Below, one piece after another: positions 46,906 through 57,113 of a DNA stretch of 64,000 nucleotides. Positions within the stretch are counted from its first letter, which is position 1, and each line of letters opens with the position of its first letter. The stretch is from positions 1-64,000 of the forward strand of contig NZ_BBQM01000014.1 of the NCBI RefSeq assembly GCF_000876015.1. The letters are read 5' to 3'. The notes beneath the pieces are model-generated. The model was not told where the DNA came from. It saw only the letters and a program-made list of their open reading frames with translations, and did no database searches. A program made the position numbers and the translations under genes. This DNA is from Cupriavidus basilensis (lineage in GTDB: Bacteria; Pseudomonadota; Gammaproteobacteria; Burkholderiales; Burkholderiaceae).

Positions 46906-46949
46906 ACGCGGCGCGCACCAACCTGACATCAAAGACGGAGCAACGACAG

Positions 46950-48212
46950 ATGAAGAACGCCGAACTGGTTCGCCGCAAGGACGCCGCCACCCCGCGTGGC
47001 GTGGGCGTGATGTGCAATTTCTACGCCGAGCGCGCCGAGAACTCGGAGATCTGGGACGTGGAGGGCAAGCGCTACATCGACTTCGCCGCCGGCATCGCCG
47101 TGCTCAACACCGGCCACCGCCACCCGCGCCTGGTCGAGGCGATCCAGCGCCAGCTCGGCCGCTTCACCCACACCGCGTACCAGATCGTGCCGTATGCCAG
47201 CTACGTCGAGCTGGCCGAGAAGATCAACCAGCGCGCGCCGGGCCGCTCGGCCAAGAAGACCGCCTTCTTCACCACCGGCGCCGAAGCCGTGGAGAACGCC
47301 ATCAAGATCGCCCGCGCCGCCACCGGCCGCCCCGGCGTGATCGCGTTCTCGGGCGGCTTCCACGGCCGCACCATGATGGGCATGGCGCTGACCGGCAAGG
47401 TGGTGCCGTACAAGGTCGGCTTCGGGCCGTTCCCGGGCGAGGTGTTCCACGCGCCGTACCCGTGCGCGCTGCACGGCGTGTCGGTGGACGACTCGCTCAA
47501 GGCGCTGCAGCACCTGTTCAAGGCCGACGTCGATCCCAAGCGCGTGGCCGCCATCATCTTCGAGCCGGTGCAGGGCGAGGGCGGCTTCAACGTGGCGCCG
47601 CCGGCCTTCGTCAAGGCGCTGCGCGCGGTCTGCGACGAGCACGGCATCCTGCTGATCGCCGACGAGGTGCAGACCGGCTTCGGCCGCACCGGCCGCCTGT
47701 TCGCGATGGAGCACTACGAGGTGGCGCCGGACCTGACCACGATGGCCAAGAGCCTGGCCGGCGGCATGCCGCTGTCGGCCGTGTGCGGCCGCGCCGAGGT
47801 CATGGACGCGCCCGCGCCCGGCGGCCTGGGCGGCACCTATGCCGGCAACCCGCTGGCGGTGGCCTCCGCGCTGGCCGTGCTCGACGTGCTCGACGGCGAG
47901 CAGCTGATTCCGCGCGGCGCCGCGCTCGGCCAGCGCCTGGTGGCGCGGCTGGAAAGCCTGAAATCGCGCGTGCCGCAGATCGCGGAAGTGCGCGGCCTGG
48001 GCGCGATGGTGGCGGTGGAATTCCGCCGCGCCGACGGCTCGCCCGACCCCGAGTTCACGCGCGAGGTGCAGAACCGCGCGCTCGAGCAGGGCCTGCTGCT
48101 GCTGTCGTGCGGCGTGTACGGCAACGTGATCCGCTTCCTGTTCCCGCTCACCATCCAGGACGCGGTGATGGACGAAGGCCTGGACATCCTGGCCGACGTG
48201 CTCACGCGCTGA
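46950..48212 (+). CDS. gabT: 4-aminobutyrate--2-oxoglutarate transaminase
   Basis: A 420-aa class III PLP aminotransferase: FAAGIAVLNTGHRHP, FFTTGAEAVENAIKIARAATGRPGVIAFSGGFHGRTMMGMALTGK, VAAIIFEPVQGEGGF, LIADEVQTGFGRTGRLFAMEHY, and the PLP lysine Lys267 in TTMAKSLAGGMPLSAVCGR. Length and motifs match GabT closely. It converts GABA (or 5-aminovalerate) to succinate (or glutarate) semialdehyde. It is followed by gabD in the same operon, downstream of the ABC transporter. A closely related omega-amino-acid transaminase role cannot be excluded. Confidence 0.92.
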   Translation: MKNAELVRRKDAATPRGVGVMCNFYAERAENSEIWDVEGKRYIDFAAGIAVLNTGHRHPRLVEAIQRQLGRFTHTAYQIVPYASYVELAEKINQRAPGRSAKKTAFFTTGAEAVENAIKIARAATGRPGVIAFSGGFHGRTMMGMALTGKVVPYKVGFGPFPGEVFHAPYPCALHGVSVDDSLKALQHLFKADVDPKRVAAIIFEPVQGEGGFNVAPPAFVKALRAVCDEHGILLIADEVQTGFGRTGRLFAMEHYEVAPDLTTMAKSLAGGMPLSAVCGRAEVMDAPAPGGLGGTYAGNPLAVASALAVLDVLDGEQLIPRGAALGQRLVARLESLKSRVPQIAEVRGLGAMVAVEFRRADGSPDPEFTREVQNRALEQGLLLLSCGVYGNVIRFLFPLTIQDAVMDEGLDILADVLTR

Positions 48213-48273
48213 CACCGGGCCGCATCCGCGCACCCTCCGGCACATCCACACCAACATAACGAGACAGAACATC

Positions 48274-49740
48274 ATGCAACTCAAGGATTCCAGCCTCCTG
48301 CGCGCGCAGGCTTTCGTCGGCGGCCAGTGGCAGGACGCCGACAACGGCGCCACCTTCGCCGTCACCAACCCGGCCGACGGCGCGCTGATCGGCACGGTGC
48401 CGCTGATGGGCGCGGCCGAGACGCGCCGCGCCATCGAGGCCGCGCGCGTGGCGCAGGCCGCGTGGCGCCGCAAGACCGCGCGCGAGCGCGCCCAGGTCAT
48501 ACGCGCCTGGTACGACCTGATGATCGCCAACGCCGACGACCTCGCCGTGCTGATGACCAGCGAGCAGGGCAAGCCGCTGGCCGAGGCGCGCGGCGAGGCG
48601 CTCTATGCCGCCTCTTTCCTCGAATGGTTCGCCGAGGAAGCCAAGCGCGTGAACGGCGACGTGCTGGCCACGCCCGCGGCCGACAAGCGCCTGCTGGTGG
48701 TCAAGGAGCCGGTCGGCGTGTGCGCGGCCATCACGCCGTGGAACTTCCCGCTGGCCATGATCACGCGCAAGGCCGGCCCCGCGCTGGCCGCCGGCTGCGC
48801 GATGGTGCTCAAGCCGGCCGAGGACACGCCGCTGTCCGCGCTCGCGCTGGCCCTGCTGGCCGAGCGCGCCGGGCTGCCCGCCGGCCTGCTCAGCGTGGTG
48901 ACGGGCGACGCCGCCAGCTCGATCGAGATCGGCGGCGAGCTCACCGGCAGCCCCGTGGTGCGCAAGCTCAGCTTCACCGGCTCCACCGAAGTGGGCCGCA
49001 TCCTGATGCGCCAGTCGGCGCCGACCATCAAGAAGCTGTCGCTGGAGCTCGGCGGCAACGCGCCGTTCATCGTGTTCGACGACGCCGACCTCGACGCCGC
49101 CGTGGAAGGCGCGATGGCCTCCAAGTACCGCAACGCCGGCCAGACCTGCGTCTGCGCCAACCGCCTCTACGTGCACGACAAGGTGTACGACGCCTTCGCG
49201 CAGAAGCTGGTGGCCGCGGTGGAAAAGCTCAAGGTCGGCCACGGCCTCGAGCCCGGCGTGCTGCAGGGTCCGCTGATCAACCAGGACGCGGTGGCCAAGG
49301 TCGAGCAGCATATCGCCGACGCCGTGGGCAAGGGCGCGCGCGTGCTCTCGGGCGGCAAGCGCCACCGCCTCGGCGGCACCTTCTTCGAGCCGACCGTGCT
49401 GGCCGGCGTGACGCCGGCCATGCTGGTGGCCAGGGAGGAAACCTTCGGCCCGCTCGCGCCGCTGTTCCGCTTCGGCAGCGACCAGGAAGTCATCGACATG
49501 GCCAACGACACCGAGTTCGGCCTGGCCTCCTATTTCTACAGCCGCGACATCGGCCGCGTGTGGCGCGTGGCCGAGGCGCTGGAGTACGGCATGGTCGGCA
49601 TCAACACCGGGCTGATCTCCAACGAGGTGGCGCCGTTCGGCGGCGTCAAGCAGTCGGGCCTGGGCCGCGAAGGCTCCAGCTACGGCATCGAGGAATACCT
49701 GGAAACCAAGTACCTGTGCATGGGCGGCGTGGATCGCTGA
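48274..49740 (+). CDS. gabD: Succinate-semialdehyde dehydrogenase, NAD(P)-dependent
   Basis: A 488-aa aldehyde dehydrogenase of the GabD type: VTPWNFPLAMITRKAGPALAAGC (as AITPWNFPLAM...), FTGSTEVGRILM, the general base Glu258 in LELGGNAPF, the catalytic Cys292 in NAGQTCVCANR, and the C-terminal SYGIEEYLETKYLCMGG. It oxidises succinate semialdehyde to succinate. It sits 61 bases after gabT, completing GABA to succinate in this operon. Confidence 0.94.
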   Translation: MQLKDSSLLRAQAFVGGQWQDADNGATFAVTNPADGALIGTVPLMGAAETRRAIEAARVAQAAWRRKTARERAQVIRAWYDLMIANADDLAVLMTSEQGKPLAEARGEALYAASFLEWFAEEAKRVNGDVLATPAADKRLLVVKEPVGVCAAITPWNFPLAMITRKAGPALAAGCAMVLKPAEDTPLSALALALLAERAGLPAGLLSVVTGDAASSIEIGGELTGSPVVRKLSFTGSTEVGRILMRQSAPTIKKLSLELGGNAPFIVFDDADLDAAVEGAMASKYRNAGQTCVCANRLYVHDKVYDAFAQKLVAAVEKLKVGHGLEPGVLQGPLINQDAVAKVEQHIADAVGKGARVLSGGKRHRLGGTFFEPTVLAGVTPAMLVAREETFGPLAPLFRFGSDQEVIDMANDTEFGLASYFYSRDIGRVWRVAEALEYGMVGINTGLISNEVAPFGGVKQSGLGREGSSYGIEEYLETKYLCMGGVDR

Positions 49741-49764
49741 CCGGCACACCTTCAGGAGAAACGC

Positions 49765-50052
49765 ATGAGCAGACCCCAAGCCGTTCCCACCGTGCAGATC
49801 GACAACGACCGCGTGGCCGTCACCGAGTGGCGCTTCGCGCCGGGCGCCGAGACCGGCCATCACCGCCACGGCTACGACTACGTGGTGGTGCCGATGACCA
49901 CCGGCGCGCTGCGGCTGGAGACGCCGGCCGGCGAGGTGGTCAGCCAGCTCGTGGCGGGCCGCGCCTACTACCGCGCGGCGGGCGTGGAGCACAACGTCAT
50001 CAACGCGCACGAAGGCGAGTGCGTGTTCGTGGAAATCGAGATCAAGCGATGA
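49765..50052 (+). CDS. Small cupin-domain protein
   Basis: A 95-aa single cupin: TEWRFAPGAETGHHRHGYDYVVVPMTTGALRLETPAGEVVSQLVAGRAYYRAAGVEHNVINAHEGECVFVEIEIKR. The histidines of GHHRHGYDY and a later His in GVEHNV fit a metal-binding double-motif cupin. Its stop overlaps the start of the next gene (ATGA), so it is made together with the ThDP enzyme. Reaction unknown; it might be an isomerase, a dioxygenase-like protein, or a ligand sensor for the pathway. Confidence 0.78.
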   Translation: MSRPQAVPTVQIDNDRVAVTEWRFAPGAETGHHRHGYDYVVVPMTTGALRLETPAGEVVSQLVAGRAYYRAAGVEHNVINAHEGECVFVEIEIKR

Positions 50053-51773
50053 GCGTATCTTCAACCCGGGCCGCCGCGCCGCGCGAGCGCAACGGCGGCC
50101 AGATCCTGGTGGAACAACTGCGCATCCAGGGCGTCCGGCGCGTGTTCCTGGTGCCGGGCGAAAGCTACCTGCCCTGCATCGACGCGCTGTACGACCACCA
50201 GGACGCGATCCAGCCGATCGTGTGCCGGCAGGAAAGCGGCGCCGGCTACATGGCGGAAGCCTACGGCAAGCTCACCGGCGAGCCCGGCATCTGCTTCGTC
50301 ACGCGCGGGCCCGGCGCCACCAATGCCAGCATCGCCGTGCACACGGCGCACCAGGACTCCACGCCGATGATCCTGTTCGTCGGCCAGGTCGGCAACGACT
50401 TCAGCGAGCGCGAGGCGTTCCAGGAGATCGACTACCGCCGCATGTTCGGCCAGATGGCCAAGTGGGTGGCGCAGATCGACCGCACCGAGCGCATTCCCGA
50501 GTTCATCGCGCGCGCGTTCGCGGTGGCCACCAGCGGCCGGCCCGGCCCGGTGGTGCTGGCGCTGCCCGAGGACACGCTGTGGGGCAAGGCGGCGGTGGCC
50601 GACATGCCGCGCTACCAGCGCGCGCACGGCGCGCCCACGCCCGAGGCGCTGGGCGCGCTGGCCGGCCTGCTCGAGCGCGCCGAGCGCCCGTTCATGCTGG
50701 TGGGCGGCTCGGGCTGGAGCGCGTCCGCGCAGCGCCGGCTCGAAGCGTTCGCCGAGCGCTTCGCGCTGCCGGTGGGCGTGGCCTGGCGCCGGCTCGAGTG
50801 CTTCGACAACCATCACCCGAACTACGTCGGCCACGTTGGCTGGGGCATGGGCGAGGCGCTGCGCGAGCGCATCCGCGAGGCCGACCTGCTGATCGCCGTG
50901 GGCACGCGCATGGGCGAGGCCACCACCGAGGGCTACACGCTGGTGGAAAGCCCGCTGCCGCGCCAGAAGCTGGTGCACGTGTACCCGGACGCCAACGAGC
51001 TGGGCCGCGTGTTCCAGCCCGCGCTGCCGGTGGTGGCGGACGTGAACGCGTTCGCCGTCGCGCTCGACGGCCTGTCGCCCGCGCGCGAGCCGGCCTGGGC
51101 CGCGCGCACTCGCGCCGCGCGCCAGGAGCTGCTGGCCGCGCAGGAGCCCAAGGCCGCGCCCGGCAGCCTCAACCTGAACCGCGCCGCCTGCCACGTGCGC
51201 GACGTGCTGCCCGAAGACGCCTGCCTTACCGTGGGCGCCGGCAACTACGCGCTGTTCCCGCATGCGTACTACCGCTTCAAGGGCGTGGGCACCAGCCTGG
51301 CGCCGACGGTCGGCTCGATGGGCTACGGCCTGCCGGCGGCGATCTCCGCCAAGCTGGAGAACCCCGAGCGCACGGTGGTCTGCTATGCCGGCGACGGCTG
51401 CTTCCAGATGAACCTGCAGGAACTCGGCGTGGCCATGCAGTACCGGCTCGGCATCGTGATCCTGGTGTTCAACAACGGCATCTGGGGCACCATCCGCTCG
51501 CACCAGGAGCGCGAGTTCCCGGGCCGCACGATCGCGCTGGGTTTCGACAACCCCGAGTTCACCGAGCTGATCCGCGCCTATCGCGGCTACGGCGAGGTGG
51601 TGGACAACGACGCCGCGTTCGGCCCCGCGTTCGCGCGCGCGCGGGCCTTCGCCGCCCGGGAAAAGCTGCCGGCGCTGCTGGAGCTGCGCTACGACGCCGA
51701 CGGCATCGCCCCGGGCGTGACGCTGACGGAGATCCGCGAAGCGGCGTTCGCGCGGCAGCGGGCGGCCGCCTAG
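50049..51773 (+). CDS. Thiamine-diphosphate-dependent enzyme, acetolactate synthase-like
   Basis: A 574-aa protein with the three ThDP-enzyme domains: N-terminal PYR domain with the activating Glu62 in RQESGAGYMAEAYGK, a middle domain (about 190-330), and a C-terminal PP domain with the GDG...NN motif (GDGCFQMNLQELGVAMQYRLGIVILVFNN, from about 448). It is not a housekeeping IlvB: there is no small subunit and it lies in a catabolic operon. It probably decarboxylates or ligates a 2-oxo acid. A 2-ketoarginine decarboxylase-like (AruI) function is one possibility. Translation is coupled to the cupin. Confidence 0.82.
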   Translation: MSVSSTRAAAPRERNGGQILVEQLRIQGVRRVFLVPGESYLPCIDALYDHQDAIQPIVCRQESGAGYMAEAYGKLTGEPGICFVTRGPGATNASIAVHTAHQDSTPMILFVGQVGNDFSEREAFQEIDYRRMFGQMAKWVAQIDRTERIPEFIARAFAVATSGRPGPVVLALPEDTLWGKAAVADMPRYQRAHGAPTPEALGALAGLLERAERPFMLVGGSGWSASAQRRLEAFAERFALPVGVAWRRLECFDNHHPNYVGHVGWGMGEALRERIREADLLIAVGTRMGEATTEGYTLVESPLPRQKLVHVYPDANELGRVFQPALPVVADVNAFAVALDGLSPAREPAWAARTRAARQELLAAQEPKAAPGSLNLNRAACHVRDVLPEDACLTVGAGNYALFPHAYYRFKGVGTSLAPTVGSMGYGLPAAISAKLENPERTVVCYAGDGCFQMNLQELGVAMQYRLGIVILVFNNGIWGTIRSHQEREFPGRTIALGFDNPEFTELIRAYRGYGEVVDNDAAFGPAFARARAFAAREKLPALLELRYDADGIAPGVTLTEIREAAFARQRAAA

Positions 51774-51782
51774 CGCCTGGTG

Positions 51783-51819
51783 TCGCGCCCTTCTCCCGCG
51801 TCGTGGGAGAGGGGCGCGA
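51783..51819. repeat. Hairpin of the CTCCCCTCTCCC family
   Basis: TCGCGCCCTTCTCCC (51783-51797) with GGGAGAGGGGCGCGA (51805-51819), 15 bp with one G-T pair, starting ten bases after the ThDP enzyme stop. It shares its core with the hairpins at 18835 and 24625 and is followed by three 10-base GTTTCACCAC-like repeats (51835-51864). Confidence 0.7.
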
Positions 51820-51876
51820 ACCGGCAGCCAACGCGTTTCACCAGGTTTCACCACGCTTCACCACGAACCCAACATC

Positions 51877-52950
51877 ATGCGCGCCTTCTTCTCGGATGAC
51901 CAACTGCTGCACCAGCCCCGCCAGTTCATGCGCGCGGGCCGCCTGTGCGAACCGACCGACGTGCCGGCGCGCGCCCATGCGCTGCAGCGCGCGCTGGCCG
52001 GGCGCGGCATCGCGCTGGCCGAGCCGGCCGATTTCGGCCGCGCGCCGCTGGAAGCCGTGCACAGCCCGGCCTATCTCGATTTCCTCGGCTACGCCTACGA
52101 GCGCTGGATGGCGCTGGCGCGGCCCGGCTTCGAGCCCGGCATCGAGGTGCTGCCGAATCTTTCGCCGTACTACAACGGCCGCGTGGACCAGCCGCGCCGC
52201 GCGCCGTGCCCGACCGATTCCATCATCGCGCAGGCCGGCTACTACCTCGGCGACCTGAGCGCGCCGCTCGGGCCGCAGAGCTGGCGCGCCATCCTGCGCT
52301 CGGCGCACAGCGCGGTGGCCGCCGCGCAGTACGTGTGCGAGCAGCAGCACCGCCAGGGCATCGCGTATTCGCTGTCGCGCCCGTCCGGCCACCATGCGCA
52401 CAGCGACCGCGCGGTGGGCTTCTGCTACGTCAACAACTCGGCCATCGCCGCGGAGACGCTGCTCAAGCGCTTCGGCAAGGTGGCGGTGCTGGACGTGGAC
52501 GCCCATCACGGCGACGGCACCCAGCAGATCTTCTACCAGCGCTCCGACGTGATGACGATCTCGCTGCACGCCGACCCGAGCGGCTACTACCCGTTCTACA
52601 CCGGCTACGCCAACGAGCGCGGCTACGGCGCGGGCTACGGCTACAACCTGAATTTCCCGCTCGCGCACGGCACCGAGGACGACGGCTTCCTGGCCGCGCT
52701 CGACAACGCGCTCGACGCGCTGCGCGACTATCGCCCGCAGGCGCTGGTGCTGGCGCTGGGCTTCGATACCTACGTCCACGATCCCATCAGCGTGCTGCGC
52801 GTGGGGCTGGACGCCTACCGCGGCATCGGCGAGCGCATCAACGCGCTGGGCGTGCCCACGGTGGTGGTGCAGGAAGGCGGCTACGAGGTCGAGGCGATCG
52901 GCCCGGCGCTCGATGCCTTCCTGTCCGGCCTCGTCCCGGCGATGGCCTGA
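51877..52950 (+). CDS. Histone deacetylase-family amidohydrolase (acetylpolyamine amidohydrolase-like)
   Basis: A 357-aa zinc deacetylase-fold enzyme. Catalytic histidines His172-His173 lie in RPSGHHAH. Zinc ligands are Asp208 and His210 in VLDVDAHHGDGT and Asp297 in LGFDTYVHDP, with the EGGYEVEAIG loop. These match bacterial acetylpolyamine amidohydrolases, which remove acetyl groups from N-acetylputrescine and related amines. All key residues are present. It lies 104 bases after the ThDP gene, beyond a hairpin, on the same strand. With GabT, GabD and the aldehyde dehydrogenase it suggests acylated amine catabolism. Confidence 0.87.
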   Translation: MRAFFSDDQLLHQPRQFMRAGRLCEPTDVPARAHALQRALAGRGIALAEPADFGRAPLEAVHSPAYLDFLGYAYERWMALARPGFEPGIEVLPNLSPYYNGRVDQPRRAPCPTDSIIAQAGYYLGDLSAPLGPQSWRAILRSAHSAVAAAQYVCEQQHRQGIAYSLSRPSGHHAHSDRAVGFCYVNNSAIAAETLLKRFGKVAVLDVDAHHGDGTQQIFYQRSDVMTISLHADPSGYYPFYTGYANERGYGAGYGYNLNFPLAHGTEDDGFLAALDNALDALRDYRPQALVLALGFDTYVHDPISVLRVGLDAYRGIGERINALGVPTVVVQEGGYEVEAIGPALDAFLSGLVPAMA

Positions 52951-52972
52951 ACCGAGAACAAGGAGACCCGAC

Positions 52973-54217
52973 ATGACCGCACTGAAGATCGACGGCGAGC
53001 GCCTGTGGCAGTCGCTGATGGACCTGGCCCGCATCGGCGCCACGCCGCGCGGCGGCAACGCGCGCCTGGCGCTGACCGCGCTCGACGGGCAGGGCCGCGA
53101 CCTCGTGGCCGGCTGGATGCGCGACGCCGGCCTGACCGTGACGGTGGACCGCGTGGGCAATATCTTCGGCCGCCGCGCCGGGCGCGACGACAGCCTGCCG
53201 CCGGTGATGACCGGCAGCCATATCGACACCCAGCCCACCGGCGGCAAGTTCGACGGCTGCTTCGGCGTGCTGGCCGGGCTGGAGGTGATGCGCACGCTCA
53301 ACGACCACGGCGTGCGGACCGAGGCGCCGCTGGAGCTGGCGATCTGGACCAACGAGGAAGGCACGCGCTTCGTGCCGGTGATGATGGGCTCGGGCGTGTT
53401 CGCCGGCATCTTCCCGCTGCAGACCGCGCTGGACGCCACCGACAACGAAGGCAAGCGCGTGGCCGACGAGCTGCGCGCGATCGGCTATGCCGGCGACGCC
53501 GAAGTGGGCGGGCGCAGGATCGGCGCGTATTTCGAGGCGCACATCGAGCAGGGCCCGGTGCTGGAAGACGCCGACAACGTGATCGGCGTGGTGACGGGCT
53601 CGCTGGGCCTGCGCTGGTACGACCTGACCGTGACCGGCATGGAGGCGCATGCCGGCCCCACGCCGATGCCGCTGCGGCGCGACGCGCTGTACGGCGCCTC
53701 GTTCATCGTGCAGGAAGTGGTGCGCATCGCCCATGACTTCGCGCCGCACGGGCGCGGCACGGTGGGCGTGATGACGGTGCATCCGGCCTCGCGCAACGTG
53801 ATCCCCGGCGAAGTGAAGTTCACCGTGGACCTGCGCCACCAGGACGCCGGCCGCCTGGCCGAGATGGACGCGCGCCTGCGCGCGGCCTGCGCGGCGCTGG
53901 CGCGCGGCGAGACCACCGGCGCGCCGCTCGGCGTGAAGATCGAGGACGTGCAGTATTTCCCGCCCACGCCGTTCGCGCACGAGCTGGTGGGCCACGTGCG
54001 CGGCCAGGCCGCGGCGCTGGGCTACACGCACCAGGACATCGTCACCGGCGCCGGGCACGACGCGGTGTACATCGCCACGGTGGCGCCCACCGCCATGATC
54101 TTCGTGCCGTGCAAGGACGGCATCAGCCACAACGAGGTGGAGGACGCCCGGCCCGAGCACCTGGAAGCCGGCGCCAACGTGCTGCTAGGCGCGATGGTGG
54201 CGCAGGCCGGCGCGTAA
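52973..54217 (+). CDS. Zn-dependent N-carbamoyl amino acid / allantoate amidohydrolase-type hydrolase
   Basis: A 414-aa M20-family enzyme of the hydantoinase/carbamoylase group: MTGSHIDTQPTGGKFDGCFGVLAGLEV (zinc His and bridging Asp), WTNEEGTRFVPVMMGSGVFAG (Glu pair), EAHIEQGPVLEDADNVIGVV (zinc His), TVTGMEAHAGPTPMPLRRDAL, and the late GAGHDAVYIA and CKDGISHNEVED (final His). It hydrolyses N-carbamoyl amino acids, ureidoglycine-type amides or similar compounds. The start follows AAGGAGACCCGAC. It is the second M20 enzyme of the operon, but of a different subfamily from the one at 40200. Confidence 0.88.
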   Translation: MTALKIDGERLWQSLMDLARIGATPRGGNARLALTALDGQGRDLVAGWMRDAGLTVTVDRVGNIFGRRAGRDDSLPPVMTGSHIDTQPTGGKFDGCFGVLAGLEVMRTLNDHGVRTEAPLELAIWTNEEGTRFVPVMMGSGVFAGIFPLQTALDATDNEGKRVADELRAIGYAGDAEVGGRRIGAYFEAHIEQGPVLEDADNVIGVVTGSLGLRWYDLTVTGMEAHAGPTPMPLRRDALYGASFIVQEVVRIAHDFAPHGRGTVGVMTVHPASRNVIPGEVKFTVDLRHQDAGRLAEMDARLRAACAALARGETTGAPLGVKIEDVQYFPPTPFAHELVGHVRGQAAALGYTHQDIVTGAGHDAVYIATVAPTAMIFVPCKDGISHNEVEDARPEHLEAGANVLLGAMVAQAGA

Positions 54218-54257
54218 GCGCCGCCATGCGCCTTCGTTCCACTTCAACCGCGGAAAC

Positions 54258-55760
<1,503 letters not shown>

Positions 55761-55806
55761 CGGGATTGATTTAAAGAAATTCGCTGAATCCATTCAGCCT
55801 GATTTA

Positions 55807-55882
55807 CGGAAAATAGCAGGGCCGTATCGCGTGGCCGGGGCGTTCTCGTTGCCCGCCGTGCGGTACGGCCCTGCATTTTCCG
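55807..55882. repeat. Long-armed inverted repeat before the third Bug gene
   Basis: CGGAAAATAGCAGGGCCGTA (55807-55826) pairs with TACGGCCCTGCATTTTCCG (55864-55882), differing by one bulged base, across a 37-base loop that can itself pair in part. It lies 47 bases after the aldehyde dehydrogenase stop. The rest of the 316-base spacer is AT-richer than its surroundings and includes a GCCAT/ATGGC hairpin (55993-56008). A promoter for the Bug gene is likely here. Confidence 0.7.
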
Positions 55883-56076
55883 TCTTGAAGCCCTCGAGGC
55901 CGATCGGAAATTCCATCGCAGTGCATGAAACGGAACCGATCATCCAACAGGGTGCATATTGCTCTGTAAACGGTATTGGAAATTATAAAAAAGCCATTTT
56001 TCAATGGCATGGCAATTGCTTGACTGATTCACACCCCGAGCCGGGACGATCCAATCTCCTAGAGGCAAGCCACACC

Positions 56077-57066
56077 ATGCAAAATCCTTCATTCCAGAAA
56101 CGACGCGCGGCGATGCTCGCCATCCTGCTGGGCGCCGCTGCGCCTTCGCTGTTCGCCCAGACCACGCGCGACTGGCCCACGCAGCCGGTGCGCATCGTGG
56201 TGCCGTTCCAGGCCGGCTCCGCCACCGACCTGATCACGCGCCAGATCGGCATCGGCCTGAGCAAGGAATACGGCCAGACCTTCGTGGTGGAGAACCGCCC
56301 CGGCGCGGCGGCCATGATCGGCAGCGAGGCCGCGGCGCGCGCGCCCGGCGACGGCTACACGCTGCTGATGTCCGGCCCCGCCTCGATGGTGACCAATCGC
56401 TTCCTGTACAAGAAGCTCAGCTACGATCCCGATGCGTTCGAGAAGGTCGCGGTGGTGGCCTACACGCCCAACATCCTGCTGTCCAGCCCGGACCTGCCGT
56501 TCAAGACGCTGCCCGAGATGATCGCCTACGCCAAGGCCAACCCGGGCAAGCTGACCTATGCGTCGTTCGGCGCCGGCACCACCTCGCACATGGCCGGCGA
56601 GATGCTCAAGGCGCTGGCCGGCATCGACATCGTGCACGTGCCGTACAAGGGCGCCGGCGACGCGATTCCCGCGCTGCTGTCGGGGCAGGTATCGATGTAC
56701 TTCGACACCATCATGACCGGGCTGCCCTACGTGAAGGCCGGCAAGCTGCGCGCGCTGGGCGTGTCCAACAGCAAGCGCTCGCCGATGGCGCCGGACATCC
56801 CGACCATCGCCGAGCAGGGCTATCCCGGCTACGACATCGCGCCGTGGTACGGCATCGTCGCGCCCAAGGGCACGCCGGCGGACGTGGTCAACAAGCTCAA
56901 CGTGTCGATCAACAAGCTGCTCAAGGACCCCGGCTTCCGCGAGAAGCTGGCGGCCACGGGCGCCGAGCCGCGCGGCGGCTCGGTGGCGGATTTCAGCGCG
57001 ATGGTGGGCGCCGAGATCCCGCGCACGGAGAAGCTGGTCAAGCAGTCGGGGATCAGCCTGCAGTAG
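56077..57066 (+). CDS. Bug-family tripartite tricarboxylate receptor (periplasmic)
   Basis: A 329-aa protein with a signal peptide (KRRAAMLAILLGAAAPSLFAQ, cleavage after residue 27 or so). The Bug pattern follows: WPTQPVRIVVPFQAGSATDLITRQIGIGL, VVENRPGAAAMIGSEAAARAPGDGYT, HMAGEMLKALAGIDIVHVPYKGAGDAI, FDTIMTGLPYVKAGKLRALGV. I start it at the ATG at 56077, giving a normal signal peptide; an 82-residue upstream extension in frame is not protein-like. It follows the catabolic run at a distance of 316 bases with its own likely promoter. The ligand is unknown. Confidence 0.9.
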   Translation: MQNPSFQKRRAAMLAILLGAAAPSLFAQTTRDWPTQPVRIVVPFQAGSATDLITRQIGIGLSKEYGQTFVVENRPGAAAMIGSEAAARAPGDGYTLLMSGPASMVTNRFLYKKLSYDPDAFEKVAVVAYTPNILLSSPDLPFKTLPEMIAYAKANPGKLTYASFGAGTTSHMAGEMLKALAGIDIVHVPYKGAGDAIPALLSGQVSMYFDTIMTGLPYVKAGKLRALGVSNSKRSPMAPDIPTIAEQGYPGYDIAPWYGIVAPKGTPADVVNKLNVSINKLLKDPGFREKLAATGAEPRGGSVADFSAMVGAEIPRTEKLVKQSGISLQ

Positions 57067-57113
57067 CGCGGCGAAAGGCTCGCCGCGCGCGCGGCGGGCC
57101 TGCATTCGCCGGC

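Noticed and set aside
50049..51773. Housekeeping acetolactate synthase large subunit (ilvB)
   Set aside because: There is no ilvN or ilvC next to it, it is coupled to a cupin in a catabolic operon, and the N-terminal active-site region reads RQESGAGYMAEAYG rather than the usual HEGGA form.
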